A stretch of 64,000 nt of DNA from a bacterium (GCA_024231905.1 JAAEQC010000033.1:124001-188000), one strand, 5' to 3'; counted from the first letter of the stretch, positions 35,398 to 44,946 are shown. The notes: a model not told the origin generated them from the letters alone. Program-made: numbers and translations.

Positions 35398-35931
35398 TCA
35401 GCCGTCGTCGCGCTGCTCTTGGAGCTGGCGGCGCAGTTCGCGCATCTCCGCCTTCAGCTCCCGCAGTTCGTCCCGCAATTCGTCGGTGGACCGGTCGCGC
35501 TCGCGCACGTCCGTCCAGTCCTCGGAATCCATGGCGCCGAAACCCTCCTCCAGCGCCTCGGCGACCTGCTCCATCATGCCGTCCATGTCCAGGTCCCAGG
35601 TCTCTTCATCGAAGGAGAACTGGAGGTTGTTGTCGGCGCCCAGGTGGAAGTCCAGTTGGAGGTCCTGCAGTTCCGCCAGCATCTCGTCGAGGCCCTCCAG
35701 GGAATCGCCGAGCATGTCCCCCATGACCGCCAGGTCCACCAGGTGGATGCTCGTGTCGCCGTCGTCATCGGTGACCACCGACAGCTCGGAACCGTCGATG
35801 GTGATGGTCACCTGTTCGTCGCCGTTCATGATGACCACGCTGGGCGGATCATCGTCGGCCGCCGCGGCGCCGGGGAGCAACAGGAGTGCCGCCATCAGGA
35901 GGCAGGTGCCGTATCGTTTCAGGTTCGTCAT
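35398..35931 (-). CDS. exported acidic protein with C-terminal coiled coil
   Basis: I do not recognise a family. 177 residues: signal peptide (KRYGTCLLMAALLLLPGA, cleavage near AAAADD), an Asp-rich beta-like segment (VTITIDGSELSVV), a helical acidic middle (LGDSLEGLDEMLAELQDLQL), and a C-terminal Arg/Glu coiled coil (about 145-175, ELRELKAEMRELRRQLQEQ). Probably periplasmic. GGAGGA lies before the ATG at 35931. It follows the 984-residue membrane protein on the same strand, separated by a hairpin. Confidence 0.7.
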   Translation of the reverse strand: MTNLKRYGTCLLMAALLLLPGAAAADDDPPSVVIMNGDEQVTITIDGSELSVVTDDDGDTSIHLVDLAVMGDMLGDSLEGLDEMLAELQDLQLDFHLGADNNLQFSFDEETWDLDMDGMMEQVAEALEEGFGAMDSEDWTDVRERDRSTDELRDELRELKAEMRELRRQLQEQRDDG

Positions 35932-35960
35932 GTCAGGTCCTCCTCGCGCCGGTAATACAT

Positions 35961-35990
35961 GGAGCGGGACCCGATCACGGGTCCCGCTCC
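35961..35990 (-). terminator. hairpin between two minus-strand genes
   Basis: A 13-bp perfect stem (GGAGCGGGACCCG/CGGGTCCCGCTCC) with an ATCA loop. It lies 29 nt past the stop of the 36019-38973 gene and has no U-tract, so it may attenuate or protect RNA ends rather than fully terminate. Confidence 0.5.
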
Positions 35991-36018
35991 TACATACGCG
36001 CACGGGAGAATAAAGGTT

Positions 36019-38973
36019 TCAGCCCGCAGGCCGGTCCAGGACCGGCACCGCCAGACCCCGCCACCAACCCGCCGCCAGTTGGAAACTGAGGGTGTGGCCG
36101 TCGTCTCCCCGGGGCCGCGCCATGGCTCCGGGGCCGACCCGGTCCAGGAGCGAGGGATAATCCACGGCGAAGACCTCGGTGCCTTCCGGCGTCAGGACAC
36201 GGGCCGCCAAGGCATCGGCCGCACCGACCGCCGGAAGCCAGTCCAGGGGCACCGTACCGACCCAACCGGATCCGGCCGGAGCGGCGGGTCCCACGGTGAA
36301 GGGCGCCGAACGGAGAGTCACGGCGCCGCCGGCCACCACCAGTTCGAGGACCAGTGTCGTGGACGCTTCCAGGATCTCCTGGGGCATACGCACCGTGGCT
36401 CCGGTCACTCCCAGTCCGCGGGGGGACTCCAGGTACTGCTTCAGGTCGGACAGCAGTTCGACCCGGTCCGCGCGCACCACATCGCCCTCCGCCCGGGCCG
36501 CGTGGGTGCCGAGAGCCTTGCCCACCTGCTCGTGGAGATCGAGCCAGACCGCCGTCCAGTCATTGCCGGCGACAGCGCGTTCCCGCACGGCCGCGGCCCG
36601 GCTGACGCACTCGGTCCAGGCCGTGTCGAAGATCCCCTGGCTCCGCACTTCGTCCGCCAGGGCCGCGCCGGCCCTCTGCTCGGCCCAACGGGCGAAGAAC
36701 GGCAGGGTCTGGGTTTCCACCTGGCCCCACCAAACATCCGAATCGGCGCCGGCGGCGCTCGCCGCATGGAACCGGCGCACTGCCTCGGCGTCATCCGCGC
36801 TGTACAGGTGTCCGGGCAACGCGACCGAATCCGGTCCGGCCTCGAGCACGCGCGCGGCGGCCTCATAGCGGATCCGTGACAGGTAGCCGGCGTAGCGTTC
36901 GGGGTCGAAACGAACGGCCGGATTCTCCGCCAGACGATCCAGGACGGCGCCGTCCACCGCAGCAGACACCAGGTCGGAAGATTCGCCCAGCGAGTCGTAG
37001 AGTTTGAGTATGCCCACGAGGATGGACGGGGCCTTGCCGCGGCCGAAACGGGCGGTCTCCGTGTGCAGGTCCGGCAGAATGTCTGCCACTTCCGGTGAGG
37101 GCCAGGCGCCGTCCCGGAACTCGGCGGTGTAGACACATTCCCGGGCGGCTCGGCTCCGTTCGGCGCCCTTGAGGCGCAAGAAAGCGAACGCCGCGTTGCG
37201 GTACGCCCGCGTGGCCGTGCTCGTCCGCGGAGACACCTTGTCGGCCGCCGCTGCGAGTCTTTCCTCCCAGCGTTCGGACCAGGTCGTCGCCTGGAATAGC
37301 TCCAGCAGTTCGACCATCCCCGCCACTTGGCGGCGGGCGACGCTCACGCGCTGTGAAGCCTTGGACGTGCCGAGTTCGAGAGCCGCCGAAGCCAGCGCCG
37401 CCTTGTTGGCACGGCGCAGGGAATCCCGGCGCGCGTCGAGGGCCCGGTCATCCAGGCTGCTCAGGTCACGCCAGTCCGTGCCCGTGGCCAGGGAGTGCCA
37501 GGCCAGTTCAAGCCGTTTGAGTTCGTCAGCGATGGCCGCGCCCTGGACGTCGAGGGCTCCCAGGCGTGCCAATTCGCGCCGCGGCCGGTCCGGTTGCTGA
37601 ATACCTTCGGCCGCCAGGGCCGTGAAGAGATCGGTCTGGTCGAGCAACGGTCCGGCCATGTCGGTCTGCAGATCGACCAAAGCGCGCCGGCGGCTCCGGT
37701 CGGGATCGTCCCGGCCCATGAATCCGGCCTGGGCGAGTCGCTTGATCTCGCGATCGTAGGCCTCGCCCACGTCGATGACCTGGAGCAGGGTCGTGGCGTG
37801 GTCGACCTCGGCAGACGATTCGCCGTCGGCGAACCAGCCGATGCGACCGATGAGCTTGTCCTCGATAGCCGGCATCTGCCACCACAGCACCACCGCCACC
37901 AGGACCGCAACCGCGACCACGGGCAGGATACGCCGGCGACGGGGCCGGCCGCCGCCGCGCACGCGCAGTTCCCGGCCGGCCTTCACCAGGCGGGATGTCC
38001 GCGCCGGCTTGCGCGGCCGGGATCTCTGTTTCCGGACCGACGGCACGGACGAAGTCGTGGCCTGGGCCGGCTGCCGCGGTTGCGCCGGCACCGCCGAGGC
38101 CGTCCGCTCGGGCGGCCTCCGGGGCACAGCGGGTTGCGGCATGGCCCGTTCCCGGGCCGGATCCGGCTTGCGCAGACCAGGCACCACCGTACAACGACGG
38201 GACTCGCGGCACACGCCGGGTAGATCGCCCACGCCGACGCGGGCGCCCACACTCTTGACGTAGGCCTCCACGTCCTCGGGCACGATGGCCGCTACCTCGG
38301 ACATGAGCAACCGCTGCCAGCCGTTGAAGGCGCAGTTGGGCGTGCCCATGGCGAACAGGGTGTAGCCGTTGGCTTCGCTGGTGGCGAAGGAGGCGAACCT
38401 CATCTCGCGGCGCAGGGGCGCCGGCAGGCCCGCGATGATCAGCGCCAGGGACCGTTCGCTGTCGGCCGTCGGCTGGGCCAGCGGTAGTTGCAGGCGTCCC
38501 TTCACCAGGATCTGGCGTAGGCTCTCGGTGACGACCACGAGGTCCTGCGGCGACGGCGGCGGCGAGATCACGACTTCGTCGGTGGCCTCGCCGATCTGCT
38601 GCCGGTCCAGGATGATGCCCACCCGCCACTGCTCCAGGAACTCGAACGAGCCGCGCAGCGCATAGGGGTTGTGGCCGTAGATCCCATAATCCGACTCGGT
38701 CAGGACCACCACGTGGTGGATCGGCGACGGACCGCGACCGACCTGGACAACGGCATAGAGTCGTCCGCGCATGGAGGCGATGGTGTTGCGCAGCGGCACC
38801 GACATCATGGACTGATGCTCGAGCCCGTTCATGGGGACCGGTCCCCAACCTTCGCAGATCTGGCGGATCTCTCCGGCGACCGCCTGGGCGATGCCGGGCG
38901 AATGGGCGAGCACGCGGCGGTCCTTCGGCTGACCCGAATCGGACCCATAGAGGAGTTGTTCGACGAACGGCAT
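36019..38973 (-). CDS. large single-pass membrane protein of unknown function
   Basis: 984 residues; family not recognised with confidence. Residues 1-240 form a globular N-terminal domain (start MPFVEQLLYGSDSG, then RVLAHSPGIAQAVAGEI and RLYAVVQVGR). This resembles the N-terminal domain of GTPase-associated protein 1, but I cannot confirm that. A Pro/Arg/Lys-rich linker (about 255-340) and one TM helix (about 346-364, ILPVVAVAVLVAVVLWW) follow. The last roughly 620 residues are mostly helical and would lie across the membrane. GGAGTG precedes the ATG at 38973; the frame is open further upstream without credible protein. Confidence 0.72.
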   Translation of the reverse strand: MPFVEQLLYGSDSGQPKDRRVLAHSPGIAQAVAGEIRQICEGWGPVPMNGLEHQSMMSVPLRNTIASMRGRLYAVVQVGRGPSPIHHVVVLTESDYGIYGHNPYALRGSFEFLEQWRVGIILDRQQIGEATDEVVISPPPSPQDLVVVTESLRQILVKGRLQLPLAQPTADSERSLALIIAGLPAPLRREMRFASFATSEANGYTLFAMGTPNCAFNGWQRLLMSEVAAIVPEDVEAYVKSVGARVGVGDLPGVCRESRRCTVVPGLRKPDPARERAMPQPAVPRRPPERTASAVPAQPRQPAQATTSSVPSVRKQRSRPRKPARTSRLVKAGRELRVRGGGRPRRRRILPVVAVAVLVAVVLWWQMPAIEDKLIGRIGWFADGESSAEVDHATTLLQVIDVGEAYDREIKRLAQAGFMGRDDPDRSRRRALVDLQTDMAGPLLDQTDLFTALAAEGIQQPDRPRRELARLGALDVQGAAIADELKRLELAWHSLATGTDWRDLSSLDDRALDARRDSLRRANKAALASAALELGTSKASQRVSVARRQVAGMVELLELFQATTWSERWEERLAAAADKVSPRTSTATRAYRNAAFAFLRLKGAERSRAARECVYTAEFRDGAWPSPEVADILPDLHTETARFGRGKAPSILVGILKLYDSLGESSDLVSAAVDGAVLDRLAENPAVRFDPERYAGYLSRIRYEAAARVLEAGPDSVALPGHLYSADDAEAVRRFHAASAAGADSDVWWGQVETQTLPFFARWAEQRAGAALADEVRSQGIFDTAWTECVSRAAAVRERAVAGNDWTAVWLDLHEQVGKALGTHAARAEGDVVRADRVELLSDLKQYLESPRGLGVTGATVRMPQEILEASTTLVLELVVAGGAVTLRSAPFTVGPAAPAGSGWVGTVPLDWLPAVGAADALAARVLTPEGTEVFAVDYPSLLDRVGPGAMARPRGDDGHTLSFQLAAGWWRGLAVPVLDRPAG

Positions 38974-39056
38974 GGGGCTCACTCCGGTTGGGCGTGGTGA
39001 GGATCTCCATCTCCTCGTGGATCGGCCGGAAACCGGTGTGCCTGAGTGGTGATTGA

Positions 39057-39093
39057 TCAAAAGAAAGGCCCGGTTCCCTGGCGGAACCGGGCC
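39057..39093 (-). terminator. intrinsic terminator of the multiheme cytochrome gene
   Basis: On the minus strand an 11-bp stem (GGCCCGGTTCC/GGAACCGGGCC) is followed by TTTCTTTTGA, 24 nt past the stop of the 39117-41033 gene. Confidence 0.85.
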
Positions 39094-39116
39094 CTGCGTT
39101 GATCCGGGAAGCGGGG

Positions 39117-41033
39117 TCAGACGTCCCGTTCCAGGCCGAGGCGCTTCACCTTTTCCACGTTGCCCGGCGAACTGGCCGCCGGATGCTCCTGCTCGAACAT
39201 GTCCTGGGGCATCTTGCCCGTGAGCCAGGAGGGGTTCATGGGATAGACGTGGGGATTGAAGACGACCCCGTACATGTGCCAGATCAGGATGGCCAGCATG
39301 GCCAGCCAGGCCTCGTAGTAGTGGATGACCAGGAAGACCTCGAGCACTCCCTTGCCGATGTAGGGAATGAGTGCCTTCTCGAACCACATGACCGTACCGG
39401 TCAGCACCATGACGACGGTACCCCAGATCAGCGCCCAGTACTCGGCCTTCTCCACGAAGGAGAAGCGTCGCATGTGGGGGTGCTCGTCGGTCCGGCCCAG
39501 GTTGTACATGAACATGCCCCACACCTGCTTGGCGTCCAGCCAGGTGGGCGCCATGTCACGCAGGAAGATGCGGCCCTTGGTGGTCATCAGGTAGCCCAAG
39601 TGCCAGAAGGAGCCGATGACCATGACCACCGCCGAGGCCCGGTGGATGAGACCGCGCAGCTGGGCCCCGCCCTCGTGGCCGAAGATCATGCGGGCCCACC
39701 AGGCGTCGTAGAAGCGCAGGGAGAAGCCCGTGACTACGAGCACCGTGAAGGAGATGGCCAGGAGCGTGTGCTGGACCACCTCGTCGGCCTCCATGCGGCG
39801 GACCTGGCGCTTGCGCAGGACGTTGCGCACCTGGCGCAGCCAGTCCAGGAAGCAGTAGACCACCATGCCGCCGATGATCAGCAGGATCAGGACGAGATAG
39901 ATGGTCCGCACATAATAGGGCCAACCCTCGGCCACTCCGGTCACCGGTTCGTGGATCTTCGTGCGGGAGGCTTTCTCCGGGGACATACCCGTGTGGCAAC
40001 CGCCGCAGGTCTCCACCAGGTTCGCCGGTGCCACCGAGGACCGCGGATCGCTGCTGGGCATGACCATGTGGGCGTGGTGGCAGGAGGCGCAGTTGGCCAC
40101 GGTCCGGTCGCCGGCCCTGCTCTTGAGACCGTGGTAGGAGTCCACGTAGGACTGCAGGCGACCACTGGGCAGGTCGTACTTCTCGTTCAGTTTGGCCGAA
40201 TCGTGGCAGGGAGAGCAGGTGGCCTCGGCCACCCGGAAGGGGCTCACCGGAGACCGCGGATCGTCCGTGTGCAGGATGCCGTGTTCCCCGTGGCAATGGG
40301 TGCAGGTGGGGGCGTCGACCTCGCCGCGGGCGACCAGCTCGCCGTGGATCCCTTCCTCGAACTCCCGCTGGATGAGGCTGTGGCAGCGTCCACAGGTGGC
40401 CGAGATGTTGAAGAAGTTGATGGTCGACTCGATGTCGCCGGGGGGTAGGATGCGGTGGGCCGATCCGCCCGTGGAGTGGCAGTCGTTGCAGGAGGCGGCC
40501 GTGTCCTTGCCGCCGGCGGTGGCCTGGCCGTGGACGCCCTGCTGGTACACCTCGATGGGGTGCTTGAACTTGATATCCAGGCGGGCCAGGAATTCCTGGT
40601 CCTCGTGGCACACGCCGCAGGTGGCCGGCAGGTTCGACGGGTGGACCAGCGAGCCGATGTCCGCGGGACTGAGGATGTGGTGGCTGCCGTGGCAGTCGGC
40701 GCAGGTCGGCACATGGGGCGACTGGCCTACCAGACCCCGGCCATGCTGCACGTAGGTCTCGGCCACGTCGTCGTGGCAGTCGGCGCACATGGGAGCCGGC
40801 AGGCGCGTGGCGTGAGGGATCTCCTTGATGCCCCCGTGGCAATCCTGGCAGGACAGATCCTCGTGCATGGAGCCCATTAGCAGGGACATATCGACCTCGG
40901 CCGGCTCGCCACCCGTGTCCGTGTGGCAGTCGAGGCAGACGTCGTCCGACCAGGTCCGCGCCTGGCCGGGGGTCGTCCCCACGGCCCCCACCAGCACCGC
41001 CGCCAGGAGGATCCCGTACCTAATCGCAGCCAT
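39117..41033 (-). CDS. 11-heme cytochrome c fused to a b-type membrane cytochrome (CbcL-like)
   Basis: 638 residues. Signal peptide, then a periplasmic domain (about 25-370) with eleven CxxCH heme sites: CLDCH, CQDCH, CADCH twice, CGVCH, CNDCH, CGRCH, CTHCH, CSPCH, CASCH, CGGCH. The C-terminal part (about 375-620) has four or five TM helices with His residues (VVQHTLLA, LIHRASAVVM, SFWHLGYL, VIHYYEAW, LIWHMYG) fitting a diheme cytochrome b of the formate dehydrogenase-gamma type. Geobacter CbcL, a quinol-oxidising inner-membrane protein for extracellular electron transfer, has the same layout with nine c hemes. Divergent from the decaheme/porin genes. ATG at 41033 with GGAAAGG upstream. Confidence 0.88.
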   Translation of the reverse strand: MAAIRYGILLAAVLVGAVGTTPGQARTWSDDVCLDCHTDTGGEPAEVDMSLLMGSMHEDLSCQDCHGGIKEIPHATRLPAPMCADCHDDVAETYVQHGRGLVGQSPHVPTCADCHGSHHILSPADIGSLVHPSNLPATCGVCHEDQEFLARLDIKFKHPIEVYQQGVHGQATAGGKDTAASCNDCHSTGGSAHRILPPGDIESTINFFNISATCGRCHSLIQREFEEGIHGELVARGEVDAPTCTHCHGEHGILHTDDPRSPVSPFRVAEATCSPCHDSAKLNEKYDLPSGRLQSYVDSYHGLKSRAGDRTVANCASCHHAHMVMPSSDPRSSVAPANLVETCGGCHTGMSPEKASRTKIHEPVTGVAEGWPYYVRTIYLVLILLIIGGMVVYCFLDWLRQVRNVLRKRQVRRMEADEVVQHTLLAISFTVLVVTGFSLRFYDAWWARMIFGHEGGAQLRGLIHRASAVVMVIGSFWHLGYLMTTKGRIFLRDMAPTWLDAKQVWGMFMYNLGRTDEHPHMRRFSFVEKAEYWALIWGTVVMVLTGTVMWFEKALIPYIGKGVLEVFLVIHYYEAWLAMLAILIWHMYGVVFNPHVYPMNPSWLTGKMPQDMFEQEHPAASSPGNVEKVKRLGLERDV

Positions 41034-41656
41034 GGGCTACCAGCCTTTCCATCCGGAGGGACACCGTCCGGCACCTGCCGCATCACGCCGATCCCCATCC
41101 TTGCGCAAGCCCGTGATTAGTGCAACAGGCGCCAGTAGACGGGAATCACGAGGCCCTCTCCGACACTCGAACATCTGTCTTTCTTCAAGTCTTGTTGATC
41201 AACTTAGCACTTGGCTTCGCTTTCACCAAATACGAAGTCCTCGCAACAGATTGTTTATCAACAGTTTATACCACAGTGCATTCATGGGCTTTCTTTCCGG
41301 AGGGTTGACTGCCCTAAGTGATTGCTAATTATCGATTTTTGTTAAAATGACGACTTAATGACATCTCTATCTCCAACTGGTTGGTAAACGTTAACTTGCC
41401 AAACCATTAACATGTTCAAGCTATCTCCTACCTTTTTGTTAGGCGTTAATGAACGTATCAATCCAAGTCCACATGGCCGATCTTTGCGCTGGGTTGAAGC
41501 CATCCGGACCGGGCGTCGGACTCCCCCGCCTCCCCCATTCCGGATGCCTGATGCGAAAGGAGAATCCAGGAGTGCCGCCGTGCATTCCTGCCCCACGCGC
41601 GGGCCGGACGACAACGTGTCCGGTCGTACTTTCACCCGATCGCAACGAGGTCCAAG
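41034..41656. promoter_or_regulatory. AT-rich divergent regulatory region between electron-transfer genes
   Basis: 623 nt without a credible gene. The middle (about 41160-41460) is far more AT-rich than any other part of the window. It holds a palindrome GTTGATCAAC (41194-41203) within an FNR/CRP-like TTGTT-N4-AACTT context, and three copies of TTAATG (41355-41360 and 41446-41451 direct, 41405-41410 inverted). GTTAAC and GTTAAA elements occur between them. The 41470-41656 part is GC-rich leader of the decaheme gene. It must carry the promoters of both divergent units. Confidence 0.6.
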
Positions 41657-42649
41657 ATGCGATGCAAAATCCCGAGACCGCAGACGTGGCACGCGGCGCT
41701 GGCCCTGGCCGGGCTGGCGTGTGTTCTCGCGTCTCCGGCCGGAGTGCTGGCGGACGAGCAAGGTGAATTCGTGGGCAGCGAGACCTGCCTCGAATGCCAC
41801 GAGGATGTGGCGGCGACCTACGGCCGCAGCGTTCACGGCAAATTGCGCCCCTACCAGTACACTGGCCAGGCGGAAGGCTGCGAATCCTGCCACGGGCCCG
41901 GCGGCCTGCACGCGGATTCCAACGAACCCGCCGACATTTTTGTCCCGACGACCGACCTGGGCCACGACGGCGTTGCCGCCTGCCTGGATTGCCACAAGAC
42001 GGGTCACACCCGCGACTGGGACACCAGCGTCCACGCCGTTTCGGACGTGGCCTGCCTGAGTTGCCATCAGATGCACGGGGACGGCACCCGGCCGGCGCTG
42101 CTCGCCGATACCGAGGAAAAGGTCTGCTTCAGCTGCCACCTCGATACGGCCGCCAAGTTCCGCCTGCCCAGCCACCATCCCCTGCGCGAGGGCTTCATGA
42201 CCTGTTCGAGTTGCCACGGCGTCCACGGCGACCCCTTCCAGGGCATCGCCGTCGGTGAGCCCACGCGTGAGGCGTGCCTTGAATGCCACGCTGAGCACGC
42301 GGGACCGTTCGTGTTCGAGCACTCCCCCGTCCAGGAGGACTGCGCGATCTGCCACGACGTCCACGGCACGGTCGCCAACAGCCTGCTGCGGCAGAACGAG
42401 CCCTTCCTCTGCCTGCAGTGCCATCAGCCGCACTTCCACAGCATCCTCGCCGGCTACGAGGGCGACTACAGTCCGCCCCAGGGTGCGATCGACCAGGATT
42501 GGGGCTACAACGGCCTGTCCGGGACGTCGCAACACGATAGCATGAAGCGCGTGATGCTCACCAAGTGCACGCAGTGCCACCAGTCGGTCCACGGTACGGA
42601 CCTGCCCAGCCAGTCGATCACTGGCCAGGGTCGGGCCCTGAACCGATGA
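41657..42649 (+). CDS. DmsE/MtrA-type decaheme c-type cytochrome
   Basis: 330 residues. Sec signal (about 1-30, ALAGLACVLASPAGVLA) and ten CxxCH sites: CLECH, CESCH, CLDCH, CLSCH, CFSCH, CSSCH, CLECH, CAICH, CLQCH and CTQCH. Each heme is covalently bound in the periplasm. Length, spacing and position before an MtrB/PioB-like barrel match the DmsE/MtrA/PioA family, whose members form a heme wire through the barrel. The start ATG at 41657 has only AGG upstream. Its stop is 23 nt before the barrel gene. Confidence 0.93.
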   Translation: MRCKIPRPQTWHAALALAGLACVLASPAGVLADEQGEFVGSETCLECHEDVAATYGRSVHGKLRPYQYTGQAEGCESCHGPGGLHADSNEPADIFVPTTDLGHDGVAACLDCHKTGHTRDWDTSVHAVSDVACLSCHQMHGDGTRPALLADTEEKVCFSCHLDTAAKFRLPSHHPLREGFMTCSSCHGVHGDPFQGIAVGEPTREACLECHAEHAGPFVFEHSPVQEDCAICHDVHGTVANSLLRQNEPFLCLQCHQPHFHSILAGYEGDYSPPQGAIDQDWGYNGLSGTSQHDSMKRVMLTKCTQCHQSVHGTDLPSQSITGQGRALNR

Positions 42650-42672
42650 CCGCCAACGCCAAGGAGATGACG

Positions 42673-44946
42673 ATGCGCAAGCACACCCGATTCCTCGGCG
42701 CCGTGGTCCTGCTGCTCTGCTGGGCGGCAACGGGCTTGGCCGGCGACGACGAATCCTTCACGGAGGGTTCGGCCAGCGTCGGCGCCCACTACGGCGACTT
42801 CAACGACATGCCCGATCGCGTCGGCGAATACGTCAACCTCGACGGACTGTCGGACCTCACGGCCGACTTCGTCCTCGATCTGGTCGGCGGCAACACCGAC
42901 ACCCTGTACCGGGTCTACCTGGCCTACACCGACGCCGCCACCAACGGCTTCGAGTTCGGTCTCGACAACCCGGGCCTCGTGAGCGTCGACTTCGGCTACA
43001 GCTCGTTCGTCCACAACCTGGACGACGACCTGCTGACGAACCTGCAGGCCCGCGAGGGCGTGCCCCAGCCCGACGGAACGTTCAATCCCGGCGGCAAGCA
43101 GATCTACCACACGGACAACGACCCCCTGCGACGCTACTGGGTCGAATACGAGCGCTTCCACGGGGAAGTGAAGGTGGACCTGCCCTTCCTTGAGAACGGC
43201 GTCGTGCGCCTGGGCTACGACGACCAGCACAAGCAGGGCTACAAGCAGCGGATGACCATCGACCACTGCGCGTTCTGCCACGTGGAAGGCAACACCGTGC
43301 GCGTGGACCAGCGGACCAAGAAGTGGCTCGCCTCCGTCGAGGGCACCGTGGGCGCCGTCTCGGCGAACTACGATTTCGCCCGCACGGACTTCGCGGACCT
43401 CGGTGGGGAGAACCTGCACCGCTGGAAGAACGCCAACCACCCGGTCAACGGCACGGCGGGCGCCGAGTTCGCCTCGCGGCTGCTCTTCGAGGACGTGACC
43501 CTTCCCTACGCGGACGGCGCGGACAACGAGAAGCTGACGCACAACGCCGGCCTGAAGATCGACCTCAAGCGGGCGGGCTCCCTCAAAGGCTCGTACACCC
43601 ACGCCACGCGTGAGAACCTGAAGACACAGGTGAAGAGCAAGTTCGACGCCTACGCCATCGGGTACGCCAAGAGGCTGAACAAGGACATGCGCCTGACCGC
43701 GCGTTTCTTGGCCTACGAGACCAAGGTGGACGACTACTTCGTGAACCTGCCCAACTTCCGGGCCGACGTTCCGGGCGCCAACAACCTGGACTTCGACTGG
43801 AACAGGATCTCTTCGGCGAACCGCAAGGTCTACCAGGGCGACCTGAACCTGGGCTGGCGTGTGGGCAAGGGCCGGCACCTGAAAGTGAGCTGGCGCCGCC
43901 AGACCATCGACCGGGACGCCATGACCCAAAGCCAGACCACGTACCAGTTCACGGGTCTTGCCGACAACGAGATCGCCGCGTACATGCCTTCGGAGGCCTA
44001 CGCGAACGAGACCGTCATCAACCGTCTGAAGCTGCGGTACGACGCCCGGCTGGGCCTGAAGGGCAAGTACAACCTCGCGTACGCGTACACGAGCGTGGAC
44101 AAGCCCTTCATGAACCCGACGGCCATGTGTGAGGAAAGCCTCGCCGGCACGCCCAGTGCCCACGTGGACACGGGTCCCATCGGACGCCTGTACTACTACC
44201 AGCGGGCGCGTTACGGCAACGGAACGAACCAGCCCAACCAGGCGCACAAGGTCACCGCGCGCGGCTCCTACCAGCTGTCGCCGCGGACGTCCGTGAGTGG
44301 TTACCTGACCTGGGCCAAGGACAAGAACGACGAGATGAACCTCTACGAGTTCCAGCGCGACATGCTCACGCCCGGCGTGAACGTGTGGACCGCGCCGAGC
44401 GACCGTTTGCTGTTCACTCTGGGCTGGGCCTACAACAAGGTCGAGTCCAACGCCAATCTCTGTCCACCCTTCTTCGACGGCTGAGCGGGTCACGTCGAGG
44501 GCTCCGGTGCGGATGCCCAACATTACGATTCGACCAACGCTCAGTCCGACTACACCACCGAGACGAACGTGTTCTTCGTGAACGCGAACCTGACGGCCAC
44601 CGACAAGCTCGACTTCTTCGTCGAGGGCGTCATCGCCATGAGTCAGGGCAGTTTCACTCCCTTCAACCTGCCCGAACCCGAGGGCATTCCGGCTGACGTC
44701 CACATCAGTCCGGACCACGCCGGGGCGTCCAAGGGTGCCTACGATTTCTCGGGCATCGGCGACTACAGCGACCTCGACTACAACCAGCTCGAGGGCACGC
44801 TGGGCGCCAACTACAAGCTGGACAAGCGCGCCAAGCTGTACGCTTCGGTCAACCTGTTGGACCTCCAGGACGACCAGCCGTACGTGTACGGTGACTTGAC
44901 CGGTTCGATCATCACCTACGCGGCGGGCATGACGGTCGGCTTCTAG
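42673..44946 (+). CDS. MtrB/PioB-like outer-membrane beta-barrel, predicted selenoprotein (UGA codon 604)
   Basis: 757 residues if the in-frame TGA at 44482-44484 is selenocysteine; otherwise 603 residues with a lost barrel end. Signal peptide (about 1-24), then alternating amphipathic strands to the last Phe (AAGMTVGF). The frame stays open for 153 codons past TGA with the same codon use and completes the barrel, including the C-terminal strand. C199-x-x-C202-H203 (CAFCH) is a heme-c motif, and Cys597 lies seven residues before U604 (CPPFFDG-U-AGH). A SECIS-like hairpin follows the UGA. As MtrB does for MtrA, it would house the decaheme cytochrome. AAGGAG lies 6 nt before ATG 42673. Confidence 0.82.
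44499..44518 (+). promoter_or_regulatory. bacterial SECIS-like hairpin in the barrel gene
   Basis: GGGC (44499-44502) pairs with GCCC (44515-44518), with T514 bulged. TCC (44503-44505) pairs with GGA (44511-44513), leaving the loop GGTGC. GGU starts 21 nt after the UGA, exactly as in selW, and a bulged U is also a feature of the E. coli fdhF element. Confidence 0.7.

Noticed and set aside
41121-41135. Sigma-54 promoter (TGGCGCCTGTTGCA) upstream of the multiheme cytochrome gene on the minus strand
   Set aside because: GG and GC are separated by 8 rather than the required 10 nt.
44485-44946. Separate small gene after a true stop in the barrel gene
   Set aside because: It has no Shine-Dalgarno or signal peptide, is in the same frame with no other stop, and supplies the missing C-terminal barrel strands. 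Read-through explains it better.
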